From Palsa-504 sp963744575 (GTDB taxonomy: Bacteria; Actinomycetota; Actinomycetes; Streptosporangiales; Streptosporangiaceae): DNA of 64,000 nt. Where the stretch lies: contig CAVUUF010000024.1 in assembly GCA_963744575.1 (NCBI GenBank), positions 1-64,000 on the forward strand, given 5' to 3'. Made by a program: the position numbers and the translations under genes. The notes under the pieces are model-generated. The model worked only from the letters and a program-made list of their open reading frames with translations. It did no database searches and was not told where the DNA came from. This document shows, piece by piece, positions 15,181-26,393 of this stretch. Numbering within the stretch: position 1 is the stretch's first letter; every line of letters begins with the position of its first letter.

Positions 15181-16809
15181 CTATCCCATGTGCGGGTAGC
15201 GGTAGTCAGTTGGGGGCACGAAGAGTTCCTTGATGGCGCGGGCCGACACCCACCTGATCAGGTTGAAGACCGAGCCGGCCTTGTCGTCGGTGCCGCTCGC
15301 GCGCGCCCCGCCGAACGGCTGCTGGCCGACCACCGCGCCGGTGGGCTTGTCGTTGATGTAGAAGTTGCCCGCCGAGTACCTGAGCGCTTCGGCGGCCGCG
15401 GCGATGGCAGCGCGGTCCGTAGCCAGGATCGAGCCGGTCAGTGCGTAGGGCGCGACGTCCGCGGCCTGGGCGAGCATCTCGTCGTAGGCGGCGTCCGGGT
15501 AGACGTGCACGGCCAGGATCGGGCCGAAGTACTCGGTGCTGAACACCTCGTCGGCGGGGTCCTCGCACTGCAGCACGGTCGGCCGCACGAAAAAGCCCTC
15601 GGTGTCGTCGGCCCGGCCGCCGGCCAGGATCTGGATGGACGGGGTATTCCTGGCCCGGTCGAGCGCGGCGGCGTGCTTGGCGAACGCCCGCGCGTCGATG
15701 ACCGCGCCCATGAACAGCGACAGGTCGGCGGCCACGTCGCCCATGGTCAGGCTCTGGACCTGGGCGATGAAGTCGTCGCGGGCCCGGTGCCAGAGCGACT
15801 CCGGCAGGTAGGCGCGAGAGGCCGCCGAGCACTTCTGGCCCTGGTACTCGAACGCGCCGCGGATCAGCGTGGCGCTGAGGCTGGCCGGGTCGGCGCTCGG
15901 GTGCGCGATCACGAAGTCCTTGCCGCCGGTCTCGCCGACCACCCGCGGGTAGTTCCGGTACCTGGCGATGTTCTCGCCCACGGTCCGCCACAGATGCTGG
16001 AACGTGGCGGTGGAGCCGGTGAAGTGGATGCCGGCCAGGTCGGGGTGGGTCAGCGCGACCTGGGACACCGCCTGCCCGTCCCCGGTGACCAGGTTGATCA
16101 CCCCGGGCGGCAGCCCGGCCGCCTCGAGCACGCGCATGAGGTAGTGCGCGGAAAGCTGCTGGGTCGGCGACGGCTTCCACACCACCACGTTGCCGAGCAG
16201 CGCGGGCGCCGTCGGCAGGTTGCCGGCGATCGAGGTGAAGTTGAACGGGGTGATGGCCAGGACGAACCCCTCGATCGGGCGGTACTCCATCCGGTTCCAC
16301 GTGCCGGGCACCGATTCGGGCTGCTCACTGAGGATCTTCCTGGCGTAATAGACGTTGTAGCGCCAGAAGTCGATCAGCTCGCAAGCCGCGTCGATCTCCG
16401 CCTGGTACGGGGACTTGGACTGGCCGAGGATGGTCGCGGCGTTCACCGTGGCGCGCCACGGCCCGGCGAGCAGTTCGGCCGCCTTGAGGAAGATCGCGGC
16501 CCGGTCCTCGAAGCTGAGCGCGCGCCAGCCGGGCGCCGCCTGCTTGGCCGCGTATATCGCCGCGGCCACGTCCATCTCGGTCGCGTTACCCAGCTGGCCG
16601 AGGATGTGTGCCTTGTTGTGCGGCTGGACCACGTCGATCCGGTCGCCGGTGGCCATCTGCTGGGCGCCGGCGATGGTCATGGTGAGTTCGGCCCGCTGGC
16701 CGGCGAGTTCCTTGATCTTGCTCTCCAGCGCGGCCCGCTCGTGGCTGCCTGGCTGGTACTGCCTGACCGGCTCGTTAACCGGCACAGGGGTCGTGGAGAC
16801 GGCGTCCAT
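15181..16809 (-). CDS. pruA: L-glutamate gamma-semialdehyde (1-pyrroline-5-carboxylate) dehydrogenase
   Basis: A 542-residue aldehyde dehydrogenase of the PruA/P5CDH group, which oxidises glutamate semialdehyde to glutamate with NAD in proline catabolism. The catalytic glutamate is in VGETGGKDF and the nucleophilic cysteine in YQGQKCSAASRAY. NAD-binding features ITPFNFTSIAGN and HFTGSTATF and the C-terminal KPTGAVVGQQPFGGARASGT are all as in the family. I start at ATG 16809 (MDAVSTTPVPVN) because GGGAGCG lies ahead and the frame before it looks non-coding; 542 residues is the usual length. The next gene upstream is a DUF6912 protein on the same strand. No proline dehydrogenase gene is adjacent. 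Confidence 0.95.
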   Translation of the reverse strand: MDAVSTTPVPVNEPVRQYQPGSHERAALESKIKELAGQRAELTMTIAGAQQMATGDRIDVVQPHNKAHILGQLGNATEMDVAAAIYAAKQAAPGWRALSFEDRAAIFLKAAELLAGPWRATVNAATILGQSKSPYQAEIDAACELIDFWRYNVYYARKILSEQPESVPGTWNRMEYRPIEGFVLAITPFNFTSIAGNLPTAPALLGNVVVWKPSPTQQLSAHYLMRVLEAAGLPPGVINLVTGDGQAVSQVALTHPDLAGIHFTGSTATFQHLWRTVGENIARYRNYPRVVGETGGKDFVIAHPSADPASLSATLIRGAFEYQGQKCSAASRAYLPESLWHRARDDFIAQVQSLTMGDVAADLSLFMGAVIDARAFAKHAAALDRARNTPSIQILAGGRADDTEGFFVRPTVLQCEDPADEVFSTEYFGPILAVHVYPDAAYDEMLAQAADVAPYALTGSILATDRAAIAAAAEALRYSAGNFYINDKPTGAVVGQQPFGGARASGTDDKAGSVFNLIRWVSARAIKELFVPPTDYRYPHMG

Positions 16810-16947
16810 CACGATCGCTCCCGGCGTTCGTCGCGTGTGCTGCGGATACCCGTATCGTGCCACGACCCGCCGGGTACCGGTCATTCGGCGCCGGTTCGGC
16901 GTCGGCCTGGCGCGGGCCTGTGCTGGCCTGTGCTGGCCCCTGGGCGG

Positions 16948-17460
16948 TCATTCGGCCAGGCAGGACAGCTCCTGGGTGGCGTACCAGCCGAGCTCGTGAC
17001 CTTCGGCACCGTCCACGGCGAACTTGGCGTCATCGTCGCCCGCGTCGGCGGCGGGCAGGGCGTCAGCCGCGGCACGCACGTCGGCGCCTGCCTGCGCGTC
17101 GTCCACGTGTGCCGAGGCCAGGCGTTCTATCGGGATCGCCGCGCCGATCAGGACCCGGGCGGGCTCGTCGTCGCTTCCGTCCAGCATCACCTGTTCGGCC
17201 GGGATCTCGGCGGCGAGGACCACGCGGCGGGGCGGGGCGGCCGGGTGCTGGCCGAGCAGTCGCAGCGAGGCCCGGGCCGCCCCGGTCATCGCCACGTACT
17301 CGAGTTCCTCCTCGTCGCCGCTGGCGTACGCCTCGCGCAGCGCGGGCGTGACGGCGAACCCGGCCACCGGGCCTGGGCCTGGCCCTAGGCCTGGGCCGAC
17401 GTGGCCGGACCGCAGGGCCTGGGCCATCGCCGGGAGCGTCGAAGGAAGGAACACGCGCAT
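16948..17460 (-). CDS. DUF6912-type conserved actinobacterial protein
   Basis: A 170-residue protein conserved in actinobacteria near this locus. It starts MRVFLPSTLPAMAQAL, has FAVTPALREAYASGDEEELEYVAMT, then a strand RRVVLAAEIP and the conserved SAHVDDAQAGADVRAA and ELGWYATQELSCL end. The composition is acidic and probably cytosolic. No catalytic motif is visible and no function is known. A short Gly-Pro stretch (PGLGPGPGP) near residue 25 is an insertion compared with homologs I know. Upstream of pruA on the same strand with a 138-nt gap. Confidence 0.75.
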   Translation of the reverse strand: MRVFLPSTLPAMAQALRSGHVGPGLGPGPGPVAGFAVTPALREAYASGDEEELEYVAMTGAARASLRLLGQHPAAPPRRVVLAAEIPAEQVMLDGSDDEPARVLIGAAIPIERLASAHVDDAQAGADVRAAADALPAADAGDDDAKFAVDGAEGHELGWYATQELSCLAE

Positions 17461-17493
17461 GGTGCCCCAGAGTCTGCCACAGCCGTCGAGACG

Positions 17494-18093
17494 TCAGCCA
17501 GGCGATTCGTCGCCGGCGACCGGTTCTGGCCGCGGCTGGTCTTGATCCGTCGGGCTGCTTTCGGCGTTTTCGCTGGTCAGGTTCGTTGGAACGGCTGGTG
17601 TGGTGGCGCTGGCGGGGTTAGCCGGAGTGACCGGCATGATGGCGCCGGTTGCGCTGACCGGGTGGGTTGCGGCGGCCGCGGTGAGGGCGGTGACCACAGT
17701 CGCGACGGCCTCGTCCAGCGGCACATGCTCCCAGAGCCGGACCACAGTCCAGCCGGCCAGGACCAGGGTCGCGTTGTTGACCCGGTCCCGCTCGACGTTC
17801 TTGATCAGCTTCGGGCCCCAGTACCATTCGTTCGCCCGCGGCTTGGACCCGTGCTCTGGGCAGGCGTGCCAGAAGCAGCCGTCCACGAAGACAGCCACCT
17901 TCCGCGCGGTGAACGCGATGTCCGGCCGAACCCTCCGGCCGCTGGCCAGGTCGAGCCGGTAATCCTTGCGATACCGGTAGCCGAGCCGGTGCAGGGCGTG
18001 CCGCAGCGCCAGTTCGGGCCTGGTGTCGGTCCGCCGGTTGGCCCTCATGTTCGCGGACCGGCCCTGGCTGGACGGATGCGGATAGTCCGCCAC
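17494..18093 (-). CDS. vsr: Very short patch repair (Vsr) endonuclease
   Basis: A 199-residue protein with a full Vsr core (residues ~15-135): MRANRRTDTRPELALRHAL, RPDIAF with the metal-binding Asp, VAVFVDGCFWHACPEHG with the zinc-binding Cys/His set, and GWTVVRLWEHVPL at the end. Vsr nicks beside T:G mismatches made by deamination of 5-methylcytosine. A 60-residue tail rich in A, P and T follows and is not part of the fold. No Dcm cytosine methylase is present within this window, so the methylase it serves must lie elsewhere. ATG 18093 or the internal ATG 15 codons later could be the start. Confidence 0.9.
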   Translation of the reverse strand: MADYPHPSSQGRSANMRANRRTDTRPELALRHALHRLGYRYRKDYRLDLASGRRVRPDIAFTARKVAVFVDGCFWHACPEHGSKPRANEWYWGPKLIKNVERDRVNNATLVLAGWTVVRLWEHVPLDEAVATVVTALTAAAATHPVSATGAIMPVTPANPASATTPAVPTNLTSENAESSPTDQDQPRPEPVAGDESPG

Positions 18094-18135
18094 GCCTGAC
18101 AGGCTAGCCCGGTCGTCACCGCCGCGCCCGTGCAG

Positions 18136-18900
18136 TTACCGCATCGTGTTGCCAGTGCGCGCTGCGCTGGGCCTCGTACCTGGTGTTTCGGCTCTCGCGC
18201 CCGATGCCGCGGATTTCGCGCCCGGTGCCGCGCGTCCGTCCTCGTCGGGCGAGAAGCCGAGCAGGTCCCGCAGCACCGCCACCGTCTGTGCGACCTCGAT
18301 ATGCTGCACGCCGGTCATGCCGCACGCCTCGGCCGCGGCTATGTTCGCCTCGATGTCGTCGATGAAGACACACTCACGCGGTTCCAGGCCCAGGATTCTG
18401 GCTGTGTGCAGGAAGATTTCCTGCTCCGGCTTGCGCATACCGCACTCGCCGGAGATCACTACGGCGTCGAACAAGTCCGGGAAGTCCGCGCGCGGATACT
18501 CATCGCACCCCCAGGAGTTGGACAGCAGCGCGGTCCGCAGCCCGGCGCCACGCAGCGCGCGGATAATGTCGGACATGGCGGGGACCCGTGCACTGGCCGC
18601 GAACATGCGTTGCAGCAGCCCTTCGGCGACGACGGCTCTGCCGTCGATCCGGAGCAGTTGAGCGGCGAGGATCTGCTCGAACTCGGCCCCGGAACACTCT
18701 CCGCGCTCGAGCGCATGGATCGGGTTCGGGCTGCCGTTGGCGTCGTATGCTGCGGAAACCCACGAGCGCATCACGGTCCGGTAGCTGTTCCAGTCGATGC
18801 CGTCGGCCTGGATCCAGGCCTCGACTGTGGACAGGATCGGGGTCGTCAGCACCCCGCCCCAGTCCGTGATGACACCCCGAAATTCCGTACCATTAATCAC
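18136..18900 (-). CDS. HAD-superfamily hydrolase (subfamily IA)
   Basis: A 254-residue haloacid-dehalogenase-fold protein. Motif I is ITDWGGVLTTP (nucleophile D13), in the 'DxGGVL' style of the epoxide-hydrolase N-domain group. Motif II is LLSNSW, motif III has the lysine in GMRKPEQEIFL, and motif IV is FIDDIEANI. A four-helix cap with WVSAAYDANGSPNPIHALERGE lies between I and II. The last ~35 residues are low-complexity (AAPGAKSAASGARAETPG). The GTG at 18900 is chosen because TAAAAT lies 7 nt before it. Substrate unknown, probably a small phosphate ester. Confidence 0.88.
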   Translation of the reverse strand: MINGTEFRGVITDWGGVLTTPILSTVEAWIQADGIDWNSYRTVMRSWVSAAYDANGSPNPIHALERGECSGAEFEQILAAQLLRIDGRAVVAEGLLQRMFAASARVPAMSDIIRALRGAGLRTALLSNSWGCDEYPRADFPDLFDAVVISGECGMRKPEQEIFLHTARILGLEPRECVFIDDIEANIAAAEACGMTGVQHIEVAQTVAVLRDLLGFSPDEDGRAAPGAKSAASGARAETPGTRPSAARTGNTMR

Positions 18901-18907
18901 AATAACA

Positions 18908-18913
18908 ATTTTA
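18908..18913 (-). promoter_or_regulatory. -10 hexamer for a leaderless start at 18900
   Basis: On the minus strand TAAAAT (complement of ATTTTA here) ends 7 nt before the GTG at 18900, within an AT-rich patch. No ribosome binding site precedes the GTG and no clear -35 is seen. Confidence 0.4.
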
Positions 18914-19093
18914 GGCGCCTATTCGTCTAATCGGGGAACGCCGCTTGTCGGGTTCGTGAAGGGTCAGTAACCAGGCAGAACGCCGAAATGTCGGCGGGCT
19001 GAGGTACAAACGAGTCCAGCCGGAGCCTGATGCGAACGCGGCCGCCAAGGGGCGTTCGCGCCGTTCGCATTCTCCGGACCCGGGAGGCGGAAC

Positions 19094-19990
19094 ATGCCGT
19101 CGAGGACCCTCACGCCCGCCCCGCTCGCCACCGCTGGCCAGGACACTGTGCCCGAACCGCCCAGCCCGTCCGGGGCGGCCTCGGATGCGCGAGGACCGGC
19201 TGCGGCGGAGGTGCCGGGCCCCACCGCGGCGGAGACGCGAGGACCGGCTGCGGCGGAGGTGCCGGGCCCCACCGCGGCGGAGACGCGAGGACCGGCTGCG
19301 GCGGAGGTGCCGGGCCCCACCGCGGCGGAGGTGCCGGCCGGTTGGTCTGGACTGCGGCTCATCGAGGTCCCGGCGGGCTGGCCACCCTATGACTGTGAAA
19401 CCCACGGCGCCGCGTGCCAGGCAGCCCGTTCGGCGTGCCAGGCGAACTCCTGTGTCAGCGGTCAGGCTGCGGACGTTGCCGAACCGTCAGCCGGTCCGTC
19501 CCTACCACCCAAGCTGCCCGGGCCGGCCGGGCCGGGTCCGCGGTCGGCGCAGTCCCCGGCGGCAAGCCGGAATCCGGCTTTCGGTGCCGCCATCGGTCCT
19601 GGCGTCCCCGCAGCGCGGGCTGATACTGCGGTCCGCGGTGGCGCCGTCGACCATGGTGCCGCGTGGCCCGTGCGATTCGCCCAGGTGATGATCGAGGTCC
19701 TGGCGGGCTCCCGCTCGCCGCGGCAGCTCGTCCCCTGGACGACCGAGCCCGTCCGCGCGCAGATCGATCTCCTCACCCAGACGCTCCCCTCGGAACAGCG
19801 GCCCAGGATCAGGCGCATCATGCCGTCACGGCCTGCGGCGGAGGTGGTCGAGATGACCGTGGTGGTCAGCTTCGGTCCGCGATCACGCGCCCTGGCCATG
19901 CGCTTCGAGCACCTGCCCGCGCGTCAGCCCGCCCTCGGCCGTCCCGGGCGCCCGGCGCACTGGCTCTGCACCGAATTCGAGGCCGGCTAA
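19094..19990 (+). CDS. Rv3235-like family protein with an N-terminal repeat region
   Basis: A 298-residue protein. The C-terminal ~110 residues match the Rv3235 family found beside secA in actinobacteria: WPVRFAQVMIEVLAGSRSPRQL, WTTEPVRAQIDLLTQ, RPRIRRIMPSRPAAEVVEMTVVVSFGPRSRALAMRFE and WLCTEFEA. The N-terminal half is disordered and Ala-Pro-Gly rich, with about three copies of a 16-residue repeat (RGPAAAEVPGPTAAET). The middle has a Cys-rich stretch (CETHGAACQAARSACQANSC) not seen in homologs I know. ATG 19094 follows GGGAGG by 6 nt. It is convergent with secA. Function is not established; a link to export or division is sometimes inferred from its position. Confidence 0.72.
   Translation: MPSRTLTPAPLATAGQDTVPEPPSPSGAASDARGPAAAEVPGPTAAETRGPAAAEVPGPTAAETRGPAAAEVPGPTAAEVPAGWSGLRLIEVPAGWPPYDCETHGAACQAARSACQANSCVSGQAADVAEPSAGPSLPPKLPGPAGPGPRSAQSPAASRNPAFGAAIGPGVPAARADTAVRGGAVDHGAAWPVRFAQVMIEVLAGSRSPRQLVPWTTEPVRAQIDLLTQTLPSEQRPRIRRIMPSRPAAEVVEMTVVVSFGPRSRALAMRFEHLPARQPALGRPGRPAHWLCTEFEAG
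19189..19329 (+). repeat. 48-bp coding tandem repeat, about three copies
   Basis: Units begin at 19189, 19237 and 19285 and are nearly identical at DNA level; the third is cut at 45 nt. Each unit adds 16 residues in frame, so copy number can change without breaking the gene. Confidence 0.85.
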
Positions 19991-20120
19991 CCGCGGGCGA
20001 GACCAGCGTGACCGCAGCATCTCCGGACCGCGGTTAGCAAGCCTCCTCGGACCCGTCCCAACAGGCCCGTTGACCTCATCGTTCACTCACACCACACGTC
20101 GGGCTGTAGCTTAACAGCAA

Positions 20121-20164
20121 CGATGTGGCATCGATGCTGCTCCAGCGACATCAATGTGGCATCG
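20121..20164 (+). repeat. Pair of dyad-symmetric 13-mers, possible operator
   Basis: CGATGTGGCATCG (20121-20133) and CAATGTGGCATCG (20152-20164) are direct repeats 31 nt apart, about three helical turns. Each half has CGATG/CATCG symmetry around TGG. They lie in the otherwise empty 271-nt gap between two convergent genes, which is odd for an operator unless an upstream gene was lost. Confidence 0.4.
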
Positions 20165-20261
20165 TTGTCGTTCCCGCAGCGGGTGCAGACACGGATCCGG
20201 GGCCAACGAGGGCAGGATGCCGGGGCCTGCGGGGCTCATGAAAGCAGTGTAAAGCTGGCGC

Positions 20262-23432
<3,171 letters not shown>

Positions 23433-23549
23433 TGCTCGTCGCGCTCCTCGCGGATCGTCTTATCTCACAATATGGCCGGCGGCCGTAACCGGTTCCGTTC
23501 ACCGCCCCAACATGCCATCGTAGGCGAGATGGGACACAGAACCGAGTCG

Positions 23550-23585
23550 CGCTGTTGACCCCGCGGGCCCGCGGGGTCAACAGCG
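23550..23585. repeat. 36-bp perfect palindrome between divergent genes
   Basis: Bases 23550-23567 are the exact reverse complement of 23568-23585, with no spacer. Each arm reads CGCTGTTGACCCCGCGGG. It lies 118 nt upstream of the secA start and 73 nt upstream of the start of the gene at 23658. Each arm contains TTGACC, which could act as a -35 in either direction, although no matching -10 is evident. Confidence 0.85.
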
Positions 23586-23657
23586 GGGCCGGCTGGTGCT
23601 CAGTCTCGCACTTCGGAGGAGAATAATAGGAGCGTTGACGAGGAGAGGAGCTGCCCA

Positions 23658-23933
23658 GTGGCCGAGCAGTCGGCATCGGAGACCATGGCGGACGTGGCGG
23701 CCCAGGGGGTGCACGATCCCGCCACGCAGGCCGATGCGCCGTACGGGCACGAGGCGCACCACGGCCGCCCCGCCTCCTGGGTGACGACCGGCGTCGTCGT
23801 CGTCGGCTTTATCCTCGGCGGGATCGCGCTGTGCATCGGCCCGTCCTGGGTGCTTTTCTGGATCGGCTGCGGGGTCGTGGTCCTCGGCACCATCATCGGC
23901 GCGGCAGTGCACATCTTCGACGACTGGTACTAA
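23658..23933 (+). CDS. HGxxPAAW-family small membrane protein
   Basis: A 91-residue protein with a His/Ala-rich hydrophilic N-terminus, the sequence HHGRPASW that matches the actinobacterial HGxxPAAW family, and two membrane spans (VTTGVVVVGFILGGIALCI and SWVLFWIGCGVVVLGTIIG). The end is HIFDDWY. The GTG start at 23658 follows GGAGAGGAG by 7 nt. It is divergent from secA. The family is widespread in Streptomyces and relatives with no known function; a small helper membrane protein is likely. Confidence 0.8.
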   Translation: MAEQSASETMADVAAQGVHDPATQADAPYGHEAHHGRPASWVTTGVVVVGFILGGIALCIGPSWVLFWIGCGVVVLGTIIGAAVHIFDDWY

Positions 23934-24004
23934 GGAGACGCGGGTTATCAACTCGCGGACTCGCTGGCTGCCCGCCCCGGCCCGCTCCCGCGGACAACCA
24001 CGAC

Positions 24005-24049
24005 ATCGTGGACCAGAACCTGCGAAAGACGCATGTTACGGTCCACGAT
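24005..24049. repeat. 10-bp inverted repeat, hairpin after the HGxxPAAW gene
   Basis: ATCGTGGACC (24005-24014) and GGTCCACGAT (24040-24049) are perfect complements separated by 25 nt, 72 nt after the upstream stop. This could end transcription of that gene, though no T-run follows. GGTTATC near 23944 and GATAACC (24047-24053) form a competing pair. Confidence 0.5.
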
Positions 24050-24204
24050 AACCTGGGCTGCGGGGCCTGAGCCGGATTTGATCCCGAACGGGCCGGGTTT
24101 CCCGCTCTCACCCATTCATCCTCCTTTACCTGGCCAGGCGTGATGCATGATGCATGCTGCGGCCGCGCCGCGGAATGTCGCAGGCGGCGGTTACGCTGTC
24201 GGCC

Positions 24205-25455
24205 ATGGGTGCTCCCGCGGCTGAGGTGACGCTCTCGCCCGACGAGGTCCGCCGGATGACGCTGCGCGCGCAGGGGTTCCTGGGCGCGGCCTCGTGGCCC
24301 CGGTCCCGGGCCGGCGTCGCCGCCATGCTCCGCCGGGTCGGTGCCGTGCAACTGGACACGATCAGCGTGCTGGCGCGCTCGCACGAACTGGTCGCCTACG
24401 CGCGGCTCGGGCCGGTGCCCCGGCAGCAGGTCGAGCAGGCCTACTGGCACGCCGGCCAGCCCGGCGCCTTCGAGTACTGGGCGCACGCGGCCTGCGTGCT
24501 GCCGATCGAGCAGTGGCCGTACTTCGCCTTCCGCCGCCGCGCGCTGCGGGCCAGGGGCGTCCGCTGGCACCAGATCCACCAGGAGACCTGCGACAAGGTG
24601 CTGGCCCGGCTGCGCGCCGAAGGTCCGCTGACCGCGACCCAGCTGGGCGGGGCCAAGGCGGGCGGGCCGTGGTGGGACTGGTCCGAGGTCAAGATCGCGG
24701 TGGAGTGGCTGCTGGACACCGGCGAGGTCATCTGCGTGCGGCGGACCGGCTGGCGGCGGATCTACGACCTGCCCGAGCGGGTGCTGCCTGACGACCTGCT
24801 CGGCGCCGAACCATCCGACTCCGAGTGCCTCGCCTACCTGGCCGGGGTCACCGCCCGCGCTCTCGGCGTGGTCACCCAGGCGGACCTGGTCGAGTATCAC
24901 CGGCTCAACTCCCTGACCAGCAAGACGGGCCAGCATACGTGGCTGATCGCCGACGCCGCGCTGGCGGCCGGCCTGATCCCGGTCGGGCTCGCGGGCACCT
25001 CGGTCCGGGGCGGAAAGGCCGGCGGCAGGGTCGGCAGGTGGGGCTGGGCCGACCCGGCGGCGCTGGCCGCCGAGGCGGCCGGACGGCGCGGGCGCCACCG
25101 GGTCACGCTGCTCTCGCCGTTCGACTCGCTGATCTGGGACCGCAAGCGGACCCGGCAGATGTTCGGCTTCGAGCACAGCCTGGAGGCGTACGTGCCGAAG
25201 CACAAGCGGGTGCACGGTTATTACACCATGCCGCTGCTCGCGGGCGGGCAGCTGGCGGGCCGGGTCGACCCGGCCAGGGAGGGCGGCACCCTGGTCGCCC
25301 GCAGGGCCTCGCTGGAACGTGCCAGCGCGGCCGAGCCGATGGCCCAGGCCCTGCGCGCGGCGGCCACCTGGGTCGGCTGCGACGACATCCGCCTGGAGCA
25401 GATCGAGCCCGCCAAGCACGCCTCCCGGCTGGCCGCCGCGCTCGCCCGGATCTAA
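24205..25455 (+). CDS. AlkZ/YcaQ-like DNA glycosylase (HTH_42, winged-helix family)
   Basis: A ~416-residue protein of the AlkZ/YcaQ family, whose studied members remove cationic alkylated bases or unhook interstrand crosslinks. The catalytic QxD-type motif is in GAVQLDTISVLARSHELV (about residue 50), and the conserved C-terminal block SPFDSLIWDRKRTRQMFGF is followed by LEAYVPKHKRVHGYY. Three winged-helix repeats are expected between. ATG 24205 (MGAPAAEVTLSPDE) fits the family start; earlier ATGs at 24154 and 24175 have no better ribosome site. The 3' end overlaps the convergent response regulator by 4 bp. It stands alone. Confidence 0.88.
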   Translation: MGAPAAEVTLSPDEVRRMTLRAQGFLGAASWPRSRAGVAAMLRRVGAVQLDTISVLARSHELVAYARLGPVPRQQVEQAYWHAGQPGAFEYWAHAACVLPIEQWPYFAFRRRALRARGVRWHQIHQETCDKVLARLRAEGPLTATQLGGAKAGGPWWDWSEVKIAVEWLLDTGEVICVRRTGWRRIYDLPERVLPDDLLGAEPSDSECLAYLAGVTARALGVVTQADLVEYHRLNSLTSKTGQHTWLIADAALAAGLIPVGLAGTSVRGGKAGGRVGRWGWADPAALAAEAAGRRGRHRVTLLSPFDSLIWDRKRTRQMFGFEHSLEAYVPKHKRVHGYYTMPLLAGGQLAGRVDPAREGGTLVARRASLERASAAEPMAQALRAAATWVGCDDIRLEQIEPAKHASRLAAALARI

Positions 25456-26201
25456 CCGAACTCGATCAGCTTCTGCCGGACGGCGATCATCACGGCCTCC
25501 ATCCGGGAGTGGATCTGCAGCTTCTCCAGGATGTTCCTGACGTGGTTCTTCACCGTGTTCTCCGAGATGAACAGCTCCTTGGCGATGTCCCGGTTGTTCA
25601 TGCCGCGGGCGACGAGCTTGAGCACCTCCATCTCGCGCTCGGTGAGCTTGGGCGCGGCGACGTGCTGCGCCTGCTCTTCCTCGGTGTCACGCTTGGCTAG
25701 CGTGGCGAACTCGGTGAGCAGCTTGCCCGCCATCGAGGGGTTGATCAGCGACTGGCCGCCGTGCACCGCGCGGACCGCATCGGCCACCTCGTCCAGCGGG
25801 ATGTCCTTCAGCAGGTAGCCGCTAGCGCCGGCGCGGATCGCCTCGAACAGGTCCTCTTCCTCGTCGCTGATCGTCAGTATGACGATCTTCGCGCTCGGCG
25901 CGACCTCCTTGGTCGCCCGGCACGCCTCGATGCCGCTGCTCTTCGGCATCCGGATGTCCATGAGCACGACGTCGGGCAGCGACTCGCCCGCCACCGCCAC
26001 CGCCTCGGCCCCGTCGCTGGCCTGACCGACCAGCTCGATGTCGTCCTCTTCGTTGAGGACCATCTCCAGGCCGCGCCGGAACAGCGCATGGTCGTCGGCG
26101 ATCAGGACCCGGATGGGCTCCGGGCGCCCGGCGCCCGCCTCCCCATCCACTTTCGCTTGCCGCCGAGCAGCAGCCATCGCCGCGTCGCCCATGGCGCTCA
26201 A
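25452..26201 (-). CDS. NarL/FixJ-family response regulator
   Basis: A 249-residue two-component regulator. The receiver domain has the acidic pair in LIADDHALFRRG, phosphoacceptor D82 in VLMDIRMPKSSG, and the lysine in YLLKDIPLDEV. A LuxR-type helix-turn-helix follows (LTEREMEVLKLVARGMNNRDIA, then SENTVKNHVRNILEKL). The position between secA and hpf is conserved in streptomycetes, where the regulator has no adjacent histidine kinase; none is adjacent here either. Start may be TTG 26201 (GGGAGG 8-10 nt before) or ATG 26192. It ends in a 4-bp overlap with the convergent AlkZ-like gene. Confidence 0.93.
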   Translation of the reverse strand: MSAMGDAAMAAARRQAKVDGEAGAGRPEPIRVLIADDHALFRRGLEMVLNEEDDIELVGQASDGAEAVAVAGESLPDVVLMDIRMPKSSGIEACRATKEVAPSAKIVILTISDEEEDLFEAIRAGASGYLLKDIPLDEVADAVRAVHGGQSLINPSMAGKLLTEFATLAKRDTEEEQAQHVAAPKLTEREMEVLKLVARGMNNRDIAKELFISENTVKNHVRNILEKLQIHSRMEAVMIAVRQKLIEFG

Positions 26202-26393
26202 CTTGGTCGCCTCCCTCGGGGAACGCCGCCCGCCTCCGCCTCACCAGGGCAGCCAGGCTGAGCTTGATCGCCCGCGTTCGTCATGTGATCAGACTCTTAC
26301 CGACCCGGGGCCACGATGCAAGCCGGGCACGATCGTGCCCGGCTCGCATCGGGCCATCACGCTAGGGAATCCGGCCGGGAGAAGGCCGGAGAA

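Noticed and set aside
19189..19329. Tandem repeats that might be a CRISPR array
   Set aside because: Units are contiguous without spacers and are in frame inside a coding gene.
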